64,000 nucleotides of DNA from positions 2,202,214 to 2,266,213 of the forward strand of contig NZ_LT732526.1 in NCBI RefSeq assembly GCF_900155545.1, in the 5' to 3' direction. Positions 43,832-53,236 of this stretch are shown here, one piece after another. The notes under the pieces are model-generated. The model was not told where the DNA came from. It searched no databases and saw nothing but the letters and a program-made list of their open reading frames with translations. This DNA comes from Clostridium sp. Marseille-P2415. Lineage in GTDB: Bacteria; Bacillota; Clostridia; Lachnospirales; Lachnospiraceae. A program made the position numbers and the translations under genes. How positions within the stretch are numbered: the first letter of the stretch is position 1; every line of letters begins with the position of its first letter.

Positions 43832-45226
43832 TTATTTATTTTCTGTGTGTTTAATGGAAATTCCGGTGAAGCCATAAAGAATGGAGAATAACGGCGTCAG
43901 CCATAAGAGGGGGACGAACAGGATATACTGGGACCATGCCACCCCTAGGGTTCCTGCCATATAAATTCCATACCCATGCCACGGAATCATGGGGCCGGCC
44001 AGAGTTCCGCTGTCCTCTAAGCATCTGGACAAAATTCTGGGCTCCACCTTTCTCTCTTTAAAAAGAGGCTGCATCAGACGTCCGGTCAGAACATGGGACA
44101 TGGGGCTGGAGCAGCTGATGATGCTGGTCACATATCCTACGATGATTGTGGCAAGGATCAGAGAACCGTCGCTGTTGATCTTCTTTGTAAAGATGGAAAG
44201 AATCTTATTTAATACTCCCAAACGGTCCAGCATACCGCCCATTCCGACCGCAAAGGTGATAATCGCCACATACTGAAGCATACTGCTCATTCCGCCGCGG
44301 TTTAATATGGACTTTAATACCGTTATATCCGTATCGCTGGTAAATCCGCTGTAGCATACTTTTAAAACGGTCTGCAGACTGGCACCCTGTATAAAAATTG
44401 CCACGAGAGCTCCTGCAACTGCGCCGATTCCAAGGGCTTCAAAAGCACCGACCCGGAACATTAAAAGTACAATGATCAGGATAGCCGGCAGCAGAGTCAC
44501 AAAGCCGATATGGAAGTTTCCCTCCAGATAGCCGGTATAAGAACTTAAATCTCCCGTATCATAGCCGCCGCTTGTCTGGGTTATGCCAAGTACGGTAAAA
44601 ATGATGATGCTGATGATCATTGGAGGGACCGTGGTCCACAGCATGCTCTTAACATGATCCCCCAGCTTTGCTCCCGCCACTGCCGGAGCAAGATTCGTGG
44701 TATCGGAAAACGGGCTTAATTTATCCCCGAACATCGCACCGCAGATAACGGCTCCCGCCACCATTCCGGGATTTAATCCCATTGCATGCCCTATGGCCAT
44801 CATAGCCACTCCCGCACTGCCGGCGGACCCGTAGGAGGTTCCGGTAACCAAACTTAACACAGCGGTAAATATCAGGGTGAATGCCAGCAGAAATGCCGGA
44901 TTAATGGATTTCAGCCCGTAAACAATGATTGTGGGAATGGTCCCGGATATCATCCAGGTTCCGATGAGTACACCGATCGCCATCAATATGGTCATGGTGG
45001 GCAATACGACCTTTAATGCATCAAAAGCTCCCTGCTGAATCTGCTTGTAATCGATCTTAAGTACCAGGCAGAATGCATAAATAATCAACCAGGAAAAAAA
45101 CAGGCCCATCATAGGTCCCCCGACCTTTAACCGGATGCAGACCGCTACGGAAGCAATGATCAATACCATCAAAAGCGCCGATTGCAGCCCATTCAGTGTC
45201 TTACACTGCTTTTCTTTTGTATCCAT
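43832..45226 (-). CDS. nhaC: NhaC family Na+/H+ antiporter
   Basis: 464 residues with about 11-12 membrane segments. NhaC-type signatures: TGTSYGSAGSAGVAMMAIGHAMG and GAMFGDKLSPFSDTTNLAPA, then SCSSPMSHVLTGRLMQP and DSGTLAGPMIPWHGYG. It exchanges Na+ for H+, or in related NhaC proteins malate/lactate, across the cytoplasmic membrane. GGAGGAG precedes the ATG. 88 bases separate it from the MocA-type gene, and that gap contains no clear terminator, so read-through from the molybdenum operon is possible. Confidence 0.9.
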   Translation of the reverse strand: MDTKEKQCKTLNGLQSALLMVLIIASVAVCIRLKVGGPMMGLFFSWLIIYAFCLVLKIDYKQIQQGAFDALKVVLPTMTILMAIGVLIGTWMISGTIPTIIVYGLKSINPAFLLAFTLIFTAVLSLVTGTSYGSAGSAGVAMMAIGHAMGLNPGMVAGAVICGAMFGDKLSPFSDTTNLAPAVAGAKLGDHVKSMLWTTVPPMIISIIIFTVLGITQTSGGYDTGDLSSYTGYLEGNFHIGFVTLLPAILIIVLLMFRVGAFEALGIGAVAGALVAIFIQGASLQTVLKVCYSGFTSDTDITVLKSILNRGGMSSMLQYVAIITFAVGMGGMLDRLGVLNKILSIFTKKINSDGSLILATIIVGYVTSIISCSSPMSHVLTGRLMQPLFKERKVEPRILSRCLEDSGTLAGPMIPWHGYGIYMAGTLGVAWSQYILFVPLLWLTPLFSILYGFTGISIKHTENK

Positions 45227-45313
45227 AAATCTTACTCCTCCAATAGTTGTATTTTAATGCTGTATAATATCAACATTATACCATTAATTTCCAGTAAAAG
45301 TAAATATCACACG

Positions 45314-45889
45314 CTAAGATTCAGAATTTTTACGAACATCAATATCCACTAATTCCAAACCATCCAATACTTCATGAAGGTATAGATCCTCAATATGTTT
45401 CCGGATGACCCGTTTTCCTCCCACATCTCCTTCCAGCGCTAAAAGCTCCTCCCGGTACGGACCGGAAAATATGGCAGGATTCCCCAGTTCCCCCATGTTG
45501 CACAAACAGCCGATTCCTTTCCCGCTGTCCCGCCAGCCTTTCACCAGGTCTTTTATGGTGGCTGCCTTTAAATAGGGCTGGTCGCAGACCGCAAAGCAGA
45601 AATCCGTTTCCTCATTTTCAAGAGCTTTTAATGCCAAATGGATGGAATGGGAGATTCCAAGGCTGCTTTCCCTGTTTACCACAATTTCATAGCCACGGTC
45701 CTTTAAGAAGTCCATAATTTCCTGGTACTGGGTGACTACCAGTTTCCGGTCAAAGAGAGCCTCTGGAAGCTTATCAACCTCCTCTATCATATAGCGGTAC
45801 ATGGGTTTCCCATAAAATTCATGGAGCAGCTTATTGCCGTTAAATCTGCGGCTGTCACCTGCTGCCAGAAGGATTAGTGCCAGCTTCAT
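45314..45889 (-). CDS. Molybdenum hydroxylase accessory nucleotidyltransferase (MocA/YgfJ type)
   Basis: 191 residues. NTP-transferase fold with the N-terminal LILLAAGDSRRFNGNKLLHEF loop (GxSxRxG variant) and CFAVCDQPYLKAATI with the metal-binding Asp. MocA-type enzymes attach CMP to molybdopterin to make MCD for xanthine-dehydrogenase-class enzymes; the YgfJ group is linked to selenium-dependent molybdenum hydroxylases. Last gene of the long island, 26 bases after modC. GGGAGG precedes the start. GTP-using MobA is the alternative, but the setting favours MocA. Confidence 0.85.
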   Translation of the reverse strand: MKLALILLAAGDSRRFNGNKLLHEFYGKPMYRYMIEEVDKLPEALFDRKLVVTQYQEIMDFLKDRGYEIVVNRESSLGISHSIHLALKALENEETDFCFAVCDQPYLKAATIKDLVKGWRDSGKGIGCLCNMGELGNPAIFSGPYREELLALEGDVGGKRVIRKHIEDLYLHEVLDGLELVDIDVRKNSES

Positions 45890-45915
45890 GCCTTTGAACC
45901 TCCCTTTTTAAGCGT

Positions 45916-46962
45916 TTACAAGTCCTTAAGAAAGAAAATGCTCTCCTCCGGAATCACCAGGCGGAAAGGCACGTTTTCTTTCATTTCCGCTTTCCAGCGG
46001 TTTTTGGGGATCTTCCACCAGATGCCATTCTCCATAACAAGGGTCACCTCAAAAGGGTCTTCGAGAAGGCGCCCAAGCCTGCAGTCCATTGTATTTTCTG
46101 TCTCCCCTTCCATGGCTTTTTTGAGATCATGAGCCCGGATCCCGATATGATCCGCCTCTTCCGGCACTTCCCGTTCCTTTATGATAACAGTAAGCCCCCA
46201 GTCCGGCACAAAAATCTTATGAGGACCGATGTACCGGATGCCTGCAATGTTCTTACAGCCTGTAAGCCTTGCGGCAGATACGGTTCCGGGGTTTTTAAAT
46301 ACCTCTTTTACACCGCCGGAAGCAACGATGCTTCCCCGGTTGATAACATGGATGGATTCACAGAACCGGTAGATCTCGTCCCGGCTGTGGGTAACCAGAA
46401 GCACTTCTCCTTCAAACGTTTTGAGTTCCTCCAAAAGCTCCAGCTGGAGCATTTCCTTTAAGCTGTAATCCAGGGCAGAAAAAGGTTCGTCAAGCATGAG
46501 GACAGAAGGCCTGGAGGCCATGACGCGGGCCAGGGCCGCCCTCTGCTGCTGCCCGCCGGAAAGCCTTCCCGGATAATGGCCCGAAAGCTCCCTGATGTGG
46601 AACATGTGAAGATAAAATTCCGCCAGCTCTTTCTTTCTGGCTTTCGTGCCTTCTACAGCCATCTCTACATTTTCCATGACCGTCATATGGGGAAAAAGGG
46701 CATAATTCTGAAATAAGTACCCCACCCCCCGGTCCTGGATCTTTACGTTCACACCCTTTTCCGAGTCAAACAGCACCCGGTCATTTAAAACGATCCTTCC
46801 GCTGTCAGGGGTCACGATCCCTGCAATGGACTTTAAGGTCATGCTCTTCCCGCAGCCGGAAGAGCCCAGTATCCCGGTTATGCCTCCGTCTCCGGCGGTA
46901 TGAAAGTCAATGTCCAGCGTCATATCCTTTAATTTCTTAACAATCTTTACGCTTAAGCTCAT
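45916..46962 (-). CDS. modC: Molybdate ABC transporter ATP-binding protein
   Basis: 348 residues. Walker A GSSGCGKSMT, signature LSGGQQQRAALARVMAS, Walker B VLMLDEPFSALD, and a C-terminal regulatory part of about 100 residues that may bind molybdate (MOP-like). Powers uptake of molybdate through ModB. Its ATG overlaps the modB stop by 4 bases. Its place after modA and modB is the standard mod order. Confidence 0.92.
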   Translation of the reverse strand: MSLSVKIVKKLKDMTLDIDFHTAGDGGITGILGSSGCGKSMTLKSIAGIVTPDSGRIVLNDRVLFDSEKGVNVKIQDRGVGYLFQNYALFPHMTVMENVEMAVEGTKARKKELAEFYLHMFHIRELSGHYPGRLSGGQQQRAALARVMASRPSVLMLDEPFSALDYSLKEMLQLELLEELKTFEGEVLLVTHSRDEIYRFCESIHVINRGSIVASGGVKEVFKNPGTVSAARLTGCKNIAGIRYIGPHKIFVPDWGLTVIIKEREVPEEADHIGIRAHDLKKAMEGETENTMDCRLGRLLEDPFEVTLVMENGIWWKIPKNRWKAEMKENVPFRLVIPEESIFFLKDL

Positions 46963-47627
46963 GACAGCTTCCTCCCCTTTCCGGCAACTGCATTCATACC
47001 TGCTACCATGAGCAGGGAGACTGCAACGATAACTGCCACATATTGCCCGGCTCCGCCCATATCGCCGGCCGCCACTCCGGAATAAATGGCCAGGGGAAGG
47101 GTTCTGGTTTTCCCTGCGATATTGCCGGCGATCATGGCCGTTGCCCCGAATTCCCCGAGCCCCCTGGCAAAAGCCAGCACTCCGCCGGAAAGAACACCGG
47201 GCCTGGCCATGGGAAGCAGGACCTTCCAGAATATTTTCCCTTCCGGTATCCCCAGAGTCCTGGCCGCATTCAGCACGTTTTCATCCACCTGCTCAAAAGC
47301 CCCCCTGGCGGAGCGGTACATAAGGGGGAAGGAAATAAACACCGCCGCCAGAACGGTCGCCTGCCAGGTAAACACGATCTTATAATCAAACAATGCGCTT
47401 AACAGCTTTCCGACAGGCCTTTTTGCACCAAACAGATAGAGCAGGAAGAATCCCGCGACCGTAGGAGGCAGGACCAGAGGAAGGGTCAGGATCCCATCGA
47501 GCAGATTTTTTAACCGTTCCGATTTCACTCCGATGACTCCCCTGGCTGCCCAGATACCGAGAAAAAATGTAAAAATAATGGATACTGCCGATGTTTTAAG
47601 TGATATCAGTACCGGAGACATATCCAC
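46959..47627 (-). CDS. modB: Molybdate ABC transporter permease
   Basis: About 222 residues with five membrane helices and the permease EAA-type loop (RTLGIPEGKIFWKVLLPMA). The start is probably GTG at 47627, eight bases after GGAGG; ATG at 47621 and GTG at 47636 are alternatives. Channel of the ModABC molybdate importer. Follows modA by about 20 bases. Confidence 0.9.
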   Translation of the reverse strand: MDMSPVLISLKTSAVSIIFTFFLGIWAARGVIGVKSERLKNLLDGILTLPLVLPPTVAGFFLLYLFGAKRPVGKLLSALFDYKIVFTWQATVLAAVFISFPLMYRSARGAFEQVDENVLNAARTLGIPEGKIFWKVLLPMARPGVLSGGVLAFARGLGEFGATAMIAGNIAGKTRTLPLAIYSGVAAGDMGGAGQYVAVIVAVSLLMVAGMNAVAGKGRKLS

Positions 47628-47649
47628 TGGCTCCACCTCCTTTTACCCA

Positions 47650-48516
47650 TTATTTTGCTGCTGCAAAGCCATTCTTTATAAAAATCTCCATGGCTTCATC
47701 GGACTGAAGGAATTTTGAGAATTCCCCGGCGCCTTCCGGGTTTTTGCAGTCCTTCACGATCCCGACCGGGTAAATGGCCTTTTTCACGCTGCCTTCCGGT
47801 GCCTCTGCCACGACCGCCACCTGGTCCGGCTTCTGGGCCGCATCCGTAGCATAAACGATACCTGCTTTGGCGCTGCCTTCCGCCACCCAGTTCAACACCT
47901 CAGTTACATTGGTTCCGAAGCTGGTCTTGGCGGACACCTCATCCCAGAGCTTTAAGTTGGTCAGAGCTTCCTTGGAATACTGTCCCACAGGTACGCTTTC
48001 CGGGTCGCCAAGCGCCACGCTCTCTGCCTTTTTTATATCCTCAAAGGATGTGTAATTGCCCTCTTCGCCTTTTGGTACAATGAATACAATCTTATTTTCC
48101 AGGAGATTCACGACACTTTCATCTGCAATCATGCCTTTCTCCTTCAGCGCATCCATCTGTTTTGTGGCGGCAGAGAAAAATAAGTCCACCGGGGCTCCCT
48201 CTTCGATCTGGGTCTGCAGCTTTCCCGAGCTGTCATAGGTACCTTCAATATTAATGTTCGGGTATTTTTCCCGGAACATGGGAATCAGTTCTTCCTCCAG
48301 GCATTTCTCCAGGCTGGCTGCCGCTGCAATGGTGACTGTCCGGGAATCTGTTGCTGTTTCTTCCGCTTTCGTTCCGGTCACTGCCGCTGTTGTTTCCGCA
48401 GAAGCAGCACCTACCGCCTTTGTCCCGGCCGTTTCAGCGGACTTGCCGCCTCCGCACGCTGTTAATGCCATCATGACAAGTCCAATCATTCCCATCGTAA
48501 TCGCTGTTTTTTTCAT
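47650..48516 (-). CDS. modA: Molybdate-binding lipoprotein
   Basis: 288 residues. Lipoprotein signal with the lipobox LTAC (Cys21) after a short hydrophobic stretch, then an Ala/Thr-rich linker of about 40 residues, then the ModA binding domain: TIAAAASLEKCLEEELIPMF, GTYDSSGKLQTQIEEGAPVDLFFSA. Captures molybdate (or tungstate) outside the membrane for ModBC. Start overlaps the yqeB stop by 4 bases, tying molybdate uptake to hydroxylase maturation. Confidence 0.92.
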   Translation of the reverse strand: MKKTAITMGMIGLVMMALTACGGGKSAETAGTKAVGAASAETTAAVTGTKAEETATDSRTVTIAAAASLEKCLEEELIPMFREKYPNINIEGTYDSSGKLQTQIEEGAPVDLFFSAATKQMDALKEKGMIADESVVNLLENKIVFIVPKGEEGNYTSFEDIKKAESVALGDPESVPVGQYSKEALTNLKLWDEVSAKTSFGTNVTEVLNWVAEGSAKAGIVYATDAAQKPDQVAVVAEAPEGSVKKAIYPVGIVKDCKNPEGAGEFSKFLQSDEAMEIFIKNGFAAAK

Positions 48517-49313
48517 ATCATTCTCTCCTTTTTCTTTTTCATACTTAAGATCGCCTCTAAAACGCCTCCGCCTATGGAAGCGGCCTTATCTGAGATTGTG
48601 AAACAGTTATCAATGACTCCTCTCGGGTCAATATCCCCTGCCTTCATTCCCTTCCCCACCGCCACACCGTCCTGAAGCAGCCCTCTCACTACGCCCCCCA
48701 CCTGCGCATATATGGGAGTTCCGCCTGAATAGCCGACCAGATCCCCTTTTTCAACCAGGTCACCGATCGTGACCGCCCCCTTAAATGCTCCATCAGCCGC
48801 AGCACGGATGATCCTTTCTTTATCATAGCCGCCGATCATGCCAGGTACCCCTGTGTTGGGATACGCGCTTCCATCCCAGATGCAGCGGCCCAGATCATGG
48901 CCTCTTTTAGTTTCTACCACTGCATGGCAGTCAATCCCTGCGGTAAAGCCCGGGCCCACACCCACAACTATTTCCGCATCGGTTATTTTCGTTCCCAGAT
49001 TCTTTTTTGCGATTATGGCATCTACCACAACATCCGGCTTCCAGGCTTCCCGGATCCTGCATTCCTCATCTACCATTACTGCGACCTGGTCCCTTGCTGC
49101 CGCCTCATTGATTTCTTTCAGGCTGTGGCATAAAACTCCGGTGATATCCTCCACCAGCGCCTGCTCTTCATAGACTGCTCTGGAAAAGGCCACCGTCCGC
49201 CGCACCGTGGTCGGGACAGCGATATCTGTCATGGCCACGTCAAAACCGCAGCGGTGCAGCCGGCATGCGATGCCCGTAGCCAGATCACCGGCCCCTTTTA
49301 TCAATACTTTCAT
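48513..49313 (-). CDS. yqeB: Selenium-dependent molybdenum hydroxylase system protein YqeB
   Basis: 266 residues starting MKVLIKGAGDLATGIACRLH, a Rossmann-type GxGDLA motif, with later EDITGVLCHSL and GVGPGFTAGIDCHAVVETKRGHD. This family (EF2563/YqeB) is a genomic marker of selenium-dependent molybdenum hydroxylases and co-occurs with SelD and YqeC; its exact step in cofactor selenation is not known. The start is set at 49313; the open frame extends upstream into the MoaB gene. GGAGG is 13 bases away, which is long, and an out-of-frame ATG lies between. Confidence 0.88.
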   Translation of the reverse strand: MKVLIKGAGDLATGIACRLHRCGFDVAMTDIAVPTTVRRTVAFSRAVYEEQALVEDITGVLCHSLKEINEAAARDQVAVMVDEECRIREAWKPDVVVDAIIAKKNLGTKITDAEIVVGVGPGFTAGIDCHAVVETKRGHDLGRCIWDGSAYPNTGVPGMIGGYDKERIIRAAADGAFKGAVTIGDLVEKGDLVGYSGGTPIYAQVGGVVRGLLQDGVAVGKGMKAGDIDPRGVIDNCFTISDKAASIGGGVLEAILSMKKKKERMI

Positions 49314-49335
49314 CCTGCATTCCAGACCTCCTGTT

Positions 49336-49827
49336 TTATTTTCCGGCACATTCTCCCCCCTGGCCCGACAGGATCTCCAGGCCATGGAAAAGAGTATCCA
49401 GAATGTATTCCAGGCTCTCTCTCACTGCCTTTGGACTTCCAGGCAGGTTGATGATGAGCGTGGATTTGCGGATAACACTGGCTCCCCTGCTTAACATGGC
49501 CCGTTTGGTCAATGTCATGCTGTAAGCCCGTATGGCTTCGGCAATTCCCGGGGCATTCCGGTCTGCTACCGAAAGGGTGGCCTCCGGAGTCACATCCCTG
49601 GGAGAAAAACCGGTTCCCCCGGTCGTCAGCACCAGATCGCATTTTACTTCATCGCTTAAGCGCATGAGCTCTGCCTTAAGCGCTTCCCCTTCATCGGCCA
49701 AAAGCTTATAGCTGACCACGAAAAAGCCCGCATTTTCCAATATCTCCCTTATGACCGGTCCGCTTATATCTTCCCGCTTTCCGGCTGCTCCCCTGTCACT
49801 TAAAGTTACGATTCCAGCCCGGTACAT
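49336..49827 (-). CDS. MoaB/MogA family molybdopterin adenylyltransferase
   Basis: 163 residues with the MoCF-binding fold: AGIVTLSDRGAAG at the N-terminus, LVLTTGGTGFSPRDVTPEAT (the GGTG and DxTPE motifs) and INLPGSPKAVRESLEYI. It adenylates molybdopterin before metal insertion by MoeA. Overlaps the MOSC gene by 22 bases. Cytoplasmic. Confidence 0.9.
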   Translation of the reverse strand: MYRAGIVTLSDRGAAGKREDISGPVIREILENAGFFVVSYKLLADEGEALKAELMRLSDEVKCDLVLTTGGTGFSPRDVTPEATLSVADRNAPGIAEAIRAYSMTLTKRAMLSRGASVIRKSTLIINLPGSPKAVRESLEYILDTLFHGLEILSGQGGECAGK

Positions 49828-50249
49828 ACTGTAATTTCATCCCCTTCCTTCATGATCCCTCCATGCAGGACCCTCGTAAAGATTCCATTGGATGGCATAA
49901 TGCATTCTCCCATTTTTTTGTATATTTCGCAGTGGCTGTGACATTCCTTCCCGATCTGTGTCACTTCCAGAAGGATGTCCCTGCACTTTAACCTGGTGCC
50001 GATGGGAAGATGGGTCAAATCAACGCCCCGGACAATGACATTTTCCCCAAAGGCACCGTCTCCGATTTCTGCGCCCCTGGCCTTAAAGGCCTCTATGGTA
50101 TCAAAGGACAAAAGGCTTACCTGCCGGTGCCATTTGCCTGCATGGGCATCCCCCTGGATTCCGTATTCTTCTATAAAATATCCTTCGTCTATTCTGGCCT
50201 TCTGGGTTCCTTTTCTTTCGCTGATACAGACAGCCATAATCTTTCCCAT
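49806..50249 (-). CDS. MOSC domain protein
   Basis: 147 residues; a stand-alone MOSC domain with the conserved Cys in IGKECHSHCEIYKKMG and the motifs GIQGDAHAGKWHRQVSLLS and GAFGENVIVRGVDL. MOSC domains bind molybdenum cofactor or carry sulfur (or possibly selenium) to it. In this operon a role in sulfuration or selenation of the hydroxylase cofactor is reasonable but not shown. Follows moaA by 4 bases. Confidence 0.88.
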   Translation of the reverse strand: MGKIMAVCISERKGTQKARIDEGYFIEEYGIQGDAHAGKWHRQVSLLSFDTIEAFKARGAEIGDGAFGENVIVRGVDLTHLPIGTRLKCRDILLEVTQIGKECHSHCEIYKKMGECIMPSNGIFTRVLHGGIMKEGDEITVCTGLES

Positions 50250-50253
50250 CTGC

Positions 50254-51222
50254 TCATCCTCCTATCTGGTTCATATTTAAGCCCGCTTTCTCATGGCTTC
50301 CTTCAAAATGGTGGCTCTCCGGTTTGCTCCGGATGCTCTGCCTCATCAAATCGAAAAGACCGTCGTCAGAAATCCCTGCGCGTAAAGGCCCCTTCAAATC
50401 CACACCGGCAGGGCTGTCCAGGCAAAGCTTCAAAAAACCGTCTGAGGTCAGCCTTACCCGGTTGCAGGCGCGGCAGAATTTGTGGTTGACGGCACTGATG
50501 AATCCAATGCAGCCGCTGCCATCTCCCCACGTATAATAGACGGCAGGGCCATTGCCTTTTCCCTGTCCGGTTTCCCGAAGGTCCCCGTAAGCTTCCGATA
50601 AAATCCCTGCCAGCTCATCATTTTTCATGGCTTTGTAATTTTTTCCCTGGCCAATGGGCATCATCTCGATAAAGCGGACCGGTATCCGGCGGTCCATGGA
50701 AAACCGGGCAAATGCCAGAATCTCTTCCTTTTTTAATTCCTCCATGACCGCACAGTTCACTTTTACGTTCAGCCCGGCTGATACGGCGCTTTCGATCCCT
50801 TCCATCACAGATTCAAAGCAGTCTCTTCTTGTAATCCCGGCAAACCGCTTCGGATCCAGGGTATCCAGGCTCACATTTACCGAGGATAAGCCCGCTGCCT
50901 TAAGAGCGGCTGCCTTTTCCTTTAACAGGCATCCGTTGGTTGTCATGGTCACATCCTCAATTTCCGGAATATCCAGAAGCCCCCGGATCAGGACCTCAAC
51001 GTCCTTTCTTACCAGGGGCTCCCCGCCTGTTACCTTTGCCTTGCGGATTCCAAGGCGGGCACCTGCCCGGCAGATCCTTATTATTTCCTGATAGGTAAGG
51101 ATGTCCTCATGGCGCATGGGTTCGACCCCTTCCTCGGGCATGCAGTAGCGGCACCGGAGATTGCAGCGGTCCGTGACAGATATCCTGATATAATCAATGG
51201 TTCTGTTAAAACGGTCCATCAT
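50254..51222 (-). CDS. moaA: GTP 3',8-cyclase MoaA
   Basis: 322 residues. Radical SAM motif CNLRCRYC (Cys20, 24, 27), SAM-binding [11 protein letters not shown], and the C-terminal second cluster in [24 protein letters not shown]. Catalyses the first step of molybdenum cofactor synthesis from GTP with MoaC. The start overlaps the moaC stop as ATGA and has GGGGGAG upstream. The C-terminus ends slightly past the usual Gly-Gly tail (MNQIGG), which is present. Confidence 0.95.
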   Translation of the reverse strand: MMDRFNRTIDYIRISVTDRCNLRCRYCMPEEGVEPMRHEDILTYQEIIRICRAGARLGIRKAKVTGGEPLVRKDVEVLIRGLLDIPEIEDVTMTTNGCLLKEKAAALKAAGLSSVNVSLDTLDPKRFAGITRRDCFESVMEGIESAVSAGLNVKVNCAVMEELKKEEILAFARFSMDRRIPVRFIEMMPIGQGKNYKAMKNDELAGILSEAYGDLRETGQGKGNGPAVYYTWGDGSGCIGFISAVNHKFCRACNRVRLTSDGFLKLCLDSPAGVDLKGPLRAGISDDGLFDLMRQSIRSKPESHHFEGSHEKAGLNMNQIGG

Positions 51223-51719
51223 AGGCCGCTCCCCCGGCTGTCCGTGCCTTTTTCATATAGCCCGCTTTTTCCGCCATCTTTTTTCAAAAGACAGATATCA
51301 TGAATGGTCATCCCGCGGTCCATGGCCTTGCACATATCATATATGGTTAATAATGCCACATTCACCCCGGTCAAAGCCTCCATTTCCACTCCGGTCTTTC
51401 CATGGGTTTTCACGGTGCATATGGCTTCCATTGCCTGTTTCTCTTCATGAAGCACAAAATCTACCTCGCATTTTGTCAGCATCAGCACGTGGCACAATGG
51501 GATCAGTTCAGATGTCTTTTTCGCTCCCATGATCCCGGCCACCCTGGCAACTCCCAGCACATCCCCTTTTTTCGCAGTCCCGCCTGCAATGGTATGGAAA
51601 ACCGTCTCATTGACATGGATAAAGCCGTGGGCTGTGGCGGTCCGTTCCGTTTCCGCCTTACCTCCCACATCCACCATGCGGGCATTCCCCTGTTCATCAA
51701 AATGTGTCAGTCCGTTCAT
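51219..51719 (-). CDS. moaC: Cyclic pyranopterin monophosphate synthase MoaC
   Basis: 166 residues, of usual length. Motifs: [16 protein letters not shown], the [18 protein letters not shown] segment with the active-site Lys, [15 protein letters not shown], and [29 protein letters not shown] (read in parts). Converts the MoaA product to cyclic pyranopterin monophosphate. Directly followed by moaA. Confidence 0.95.
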   Translation of the reverse strand: MNGLTHFDEQGNARMVDVGGKAETERTATAHGFIHVNETVFHTIAGGTAKKGDVLGVARVAGIMGAKKTSELIPLCHVLMLTKCEVDFVLHEEKQAMEAICTVKTHGKTGVEMEALTGVNVALLTIYDMCKAMDRGMTIHDICLLKKDGGKSGLYEKGTDSRGSGL

Positions 51720-51725
51720 ATTTCC

Positions 51726-52760
51726 CTACCATCCCTTTCCGAATCCGCAGTTTGGATAATGGCATACCTCACAGGAGAGGCAGAGCCCTCCTCTTCCCAG
51801 CTTATCAAGCTCTTCCTTTGTCACCGGATCATCTGCCATGAGCTTTGGAAGGACCAGGTCGAACACTGTCCTTTTGGCATACATGACGCATCCAGGAAGA
51901 CCGGCTATGGGAATATTCTTACCGTCTTTTTGGTAATAGGAAAGTAAGAACATGGCTCCCGGAAGGACCGGAGCACCGTAGGATACCACCGAAGCCCCTG
52001 TGCTGCGGATCGCGAGCGGGGTTTTATCATCCGGATCCACGCTCATGCCGCCGCTGACGAGCACCATGTCAGCACCCTGTTCTATAAAATCCAGAATCGC
52101 TTTTGTGGTGTGTTCCGGCCGGTCATCGGTAATGGTCTGCCCCAGGATTCTGGCGTCATACTCTTTTAGCTTTTCCGTCAAAGCAGGTCCAAAGGCATCC
52201 TTTATTCTTCCATGGAATACCTCGCTTCCCGTGGTTACAATTCCCACCTTTTTCTCCTGAAAGGGCAATATGGTAAATATTTTCTTTCCGCCGCAGATAT
52301 TTCTGACCTCTTCCATTTTTTCCTTTTCAATGACAAGGGGAATGATCCTCGTTCCGCACAGCTTGTCTCCCGGCTCCACCGGAGTGTTGGGATGCCTGGA
52401 AGCGATCATCATATGGCCCATGCCGTTTATTTTATCCATAAGTCCGGTATCTATTTTTAAAAGCCCGCGAACCGTTGACCGCAATTCAATTTTTCCTTCT
52501 TTTACTTCACTGCGTTCCATATGGTCATTGAAGCACAGCTCACACAGGATCTCGGCGGCCTCATTTTCATGATACAGGGATTCATTTTTTTCCCATACAT
52601 AAATGTGCTCCTTGCCCATGGACAGCAGCACCGGTATGTCCTCGTCCGTCACCACATGTCCCTTTCTGAATTTCGCGTCTTTCATTACCCCCGGTATGAT
52701 CTGAGTCATATCATGGCAGAGAACCTGCCCTGCCGAATCGACTGTTCTGATTTCCTTCAT
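51726..52760 (-). CDS. Molybdopterin-binding MoeA-like protein with Cys-rich tail
   Basis: 344 residues. The first ~165 are an atypical N-terminal domain (DSAGQVLCHDMTQIIPG, like MoeA domain III). It is followed by the MoCF-binding fold from KVGIVTTGSEVFHGRI through MVLVSGGMSVDPDDKTPLAI and IPIAGLPGCVMYAKRT. The end holds Cys residues in LSCEVCHYPNCGFG, able to bind a metal or cluster. It probably inserts molybdate or handles the cofactor for the selenium-dependent hydroxylase. Shorter than standard MoeA. Lies six bases before moaC. Confidence 0.85.
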   Translation of the reverse strand: MKEIRTVDSAGQVLCHDMTQIIPGVMKDAKFRKGHVVTDEDIPVLLSMGKEHIYVWEKNESLYHENEAAEILCELCFNDHMERSEVKEGKIELRSTVRGLLKIDTGLMDKINGMGHMMIASRHPNTPVEPGDKLCGTRIIPLVIEKEKMEEVRNICGGKKIFTILPFQEKKVGIVTTGSEVFHGRIKDAFGPALTEKLKEYDARILGQTITDDRPEHTTKAILDFIEQGADMVLVSGGMSVDPDDKTPLAIRSTGASVVSYGAPVLPGAMFLLSYYQKDGKNIPIAGLPGCVMYAKRTVFDLVLPKLMADDPVTKEELDKLGRGGLCLSCEVCHYPNCGFGKGW

Positions 52761-52863
52761 TTTTGCCTGTCCTTTCGTTCCCTATGGGTACCGTTATTCT
52801 CAAGTGAGAATATCCCTCTTAACAAGGAGGGCTCCTATTCCTTCTTATCTTATCACGTTCTTA

Positions 52864-53211
52864 TCATTTTGGGAAATATTTGTGAAATATTTTTTCTGCA
52901 AATGCTTCCATTTGTTCTGTAAAGGCCAGATACCGGTCCAGAAAATCTTCCCCTTCCGCAGTCAGAACGGTGGTTCCACCGTTTTCCCCTCCCCTTCTTC
53001 CTTCCATCAGGGAAAAGCCCAGATCCGCCTCCGCCTTATTGATGATCTTCCAGGCCTTGGAATATGCCATGTGCATTTCCTGGCAGGCAGCGGCAAGGGA
53101 ACCCCGCTCCCTCACAAGCTTCATTAACCCCGCAACCCCGGGTCCGAAATTCCTTTCCTCGTAAAAAACACGGATTCTTATATGATAATTAAGCTTTCTT
53201 TCGTCTTTCAT
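52864..53211 (-). CDS. ModE-like winged helix regulator (DNA-binding domain only)
   Basis: 115 residues: the ModE/LysR-type winged helix with RERGSLAAACQEMHMAYSKAWKII, ending soon after. No molybdate-binding MOP domain is present, so it cannot sense molybdate as full-length ModE does. Such short proteins accompany molybdenum operons in Firmicutes and may sense cofactor or act with a partner. Followed by the MoeA-like gene after about 100 bases, a gap that could hold an internal promoter. Confidence 0.85.
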   Translation of the reverse strand: MKDERKLNYHIRIRVFYEERNFGPGVAGLMKLVRERGSLAAACQEMHMAYSKAWKIINKAEADLGFSLMEGRRGGENGGTTVLTAEGEDFLDRYLAFTEQMEAFAEKIFHKYFPK

Positions 53212-53236
53212 CGTTTCTTCTATATACCGTCCTTAC

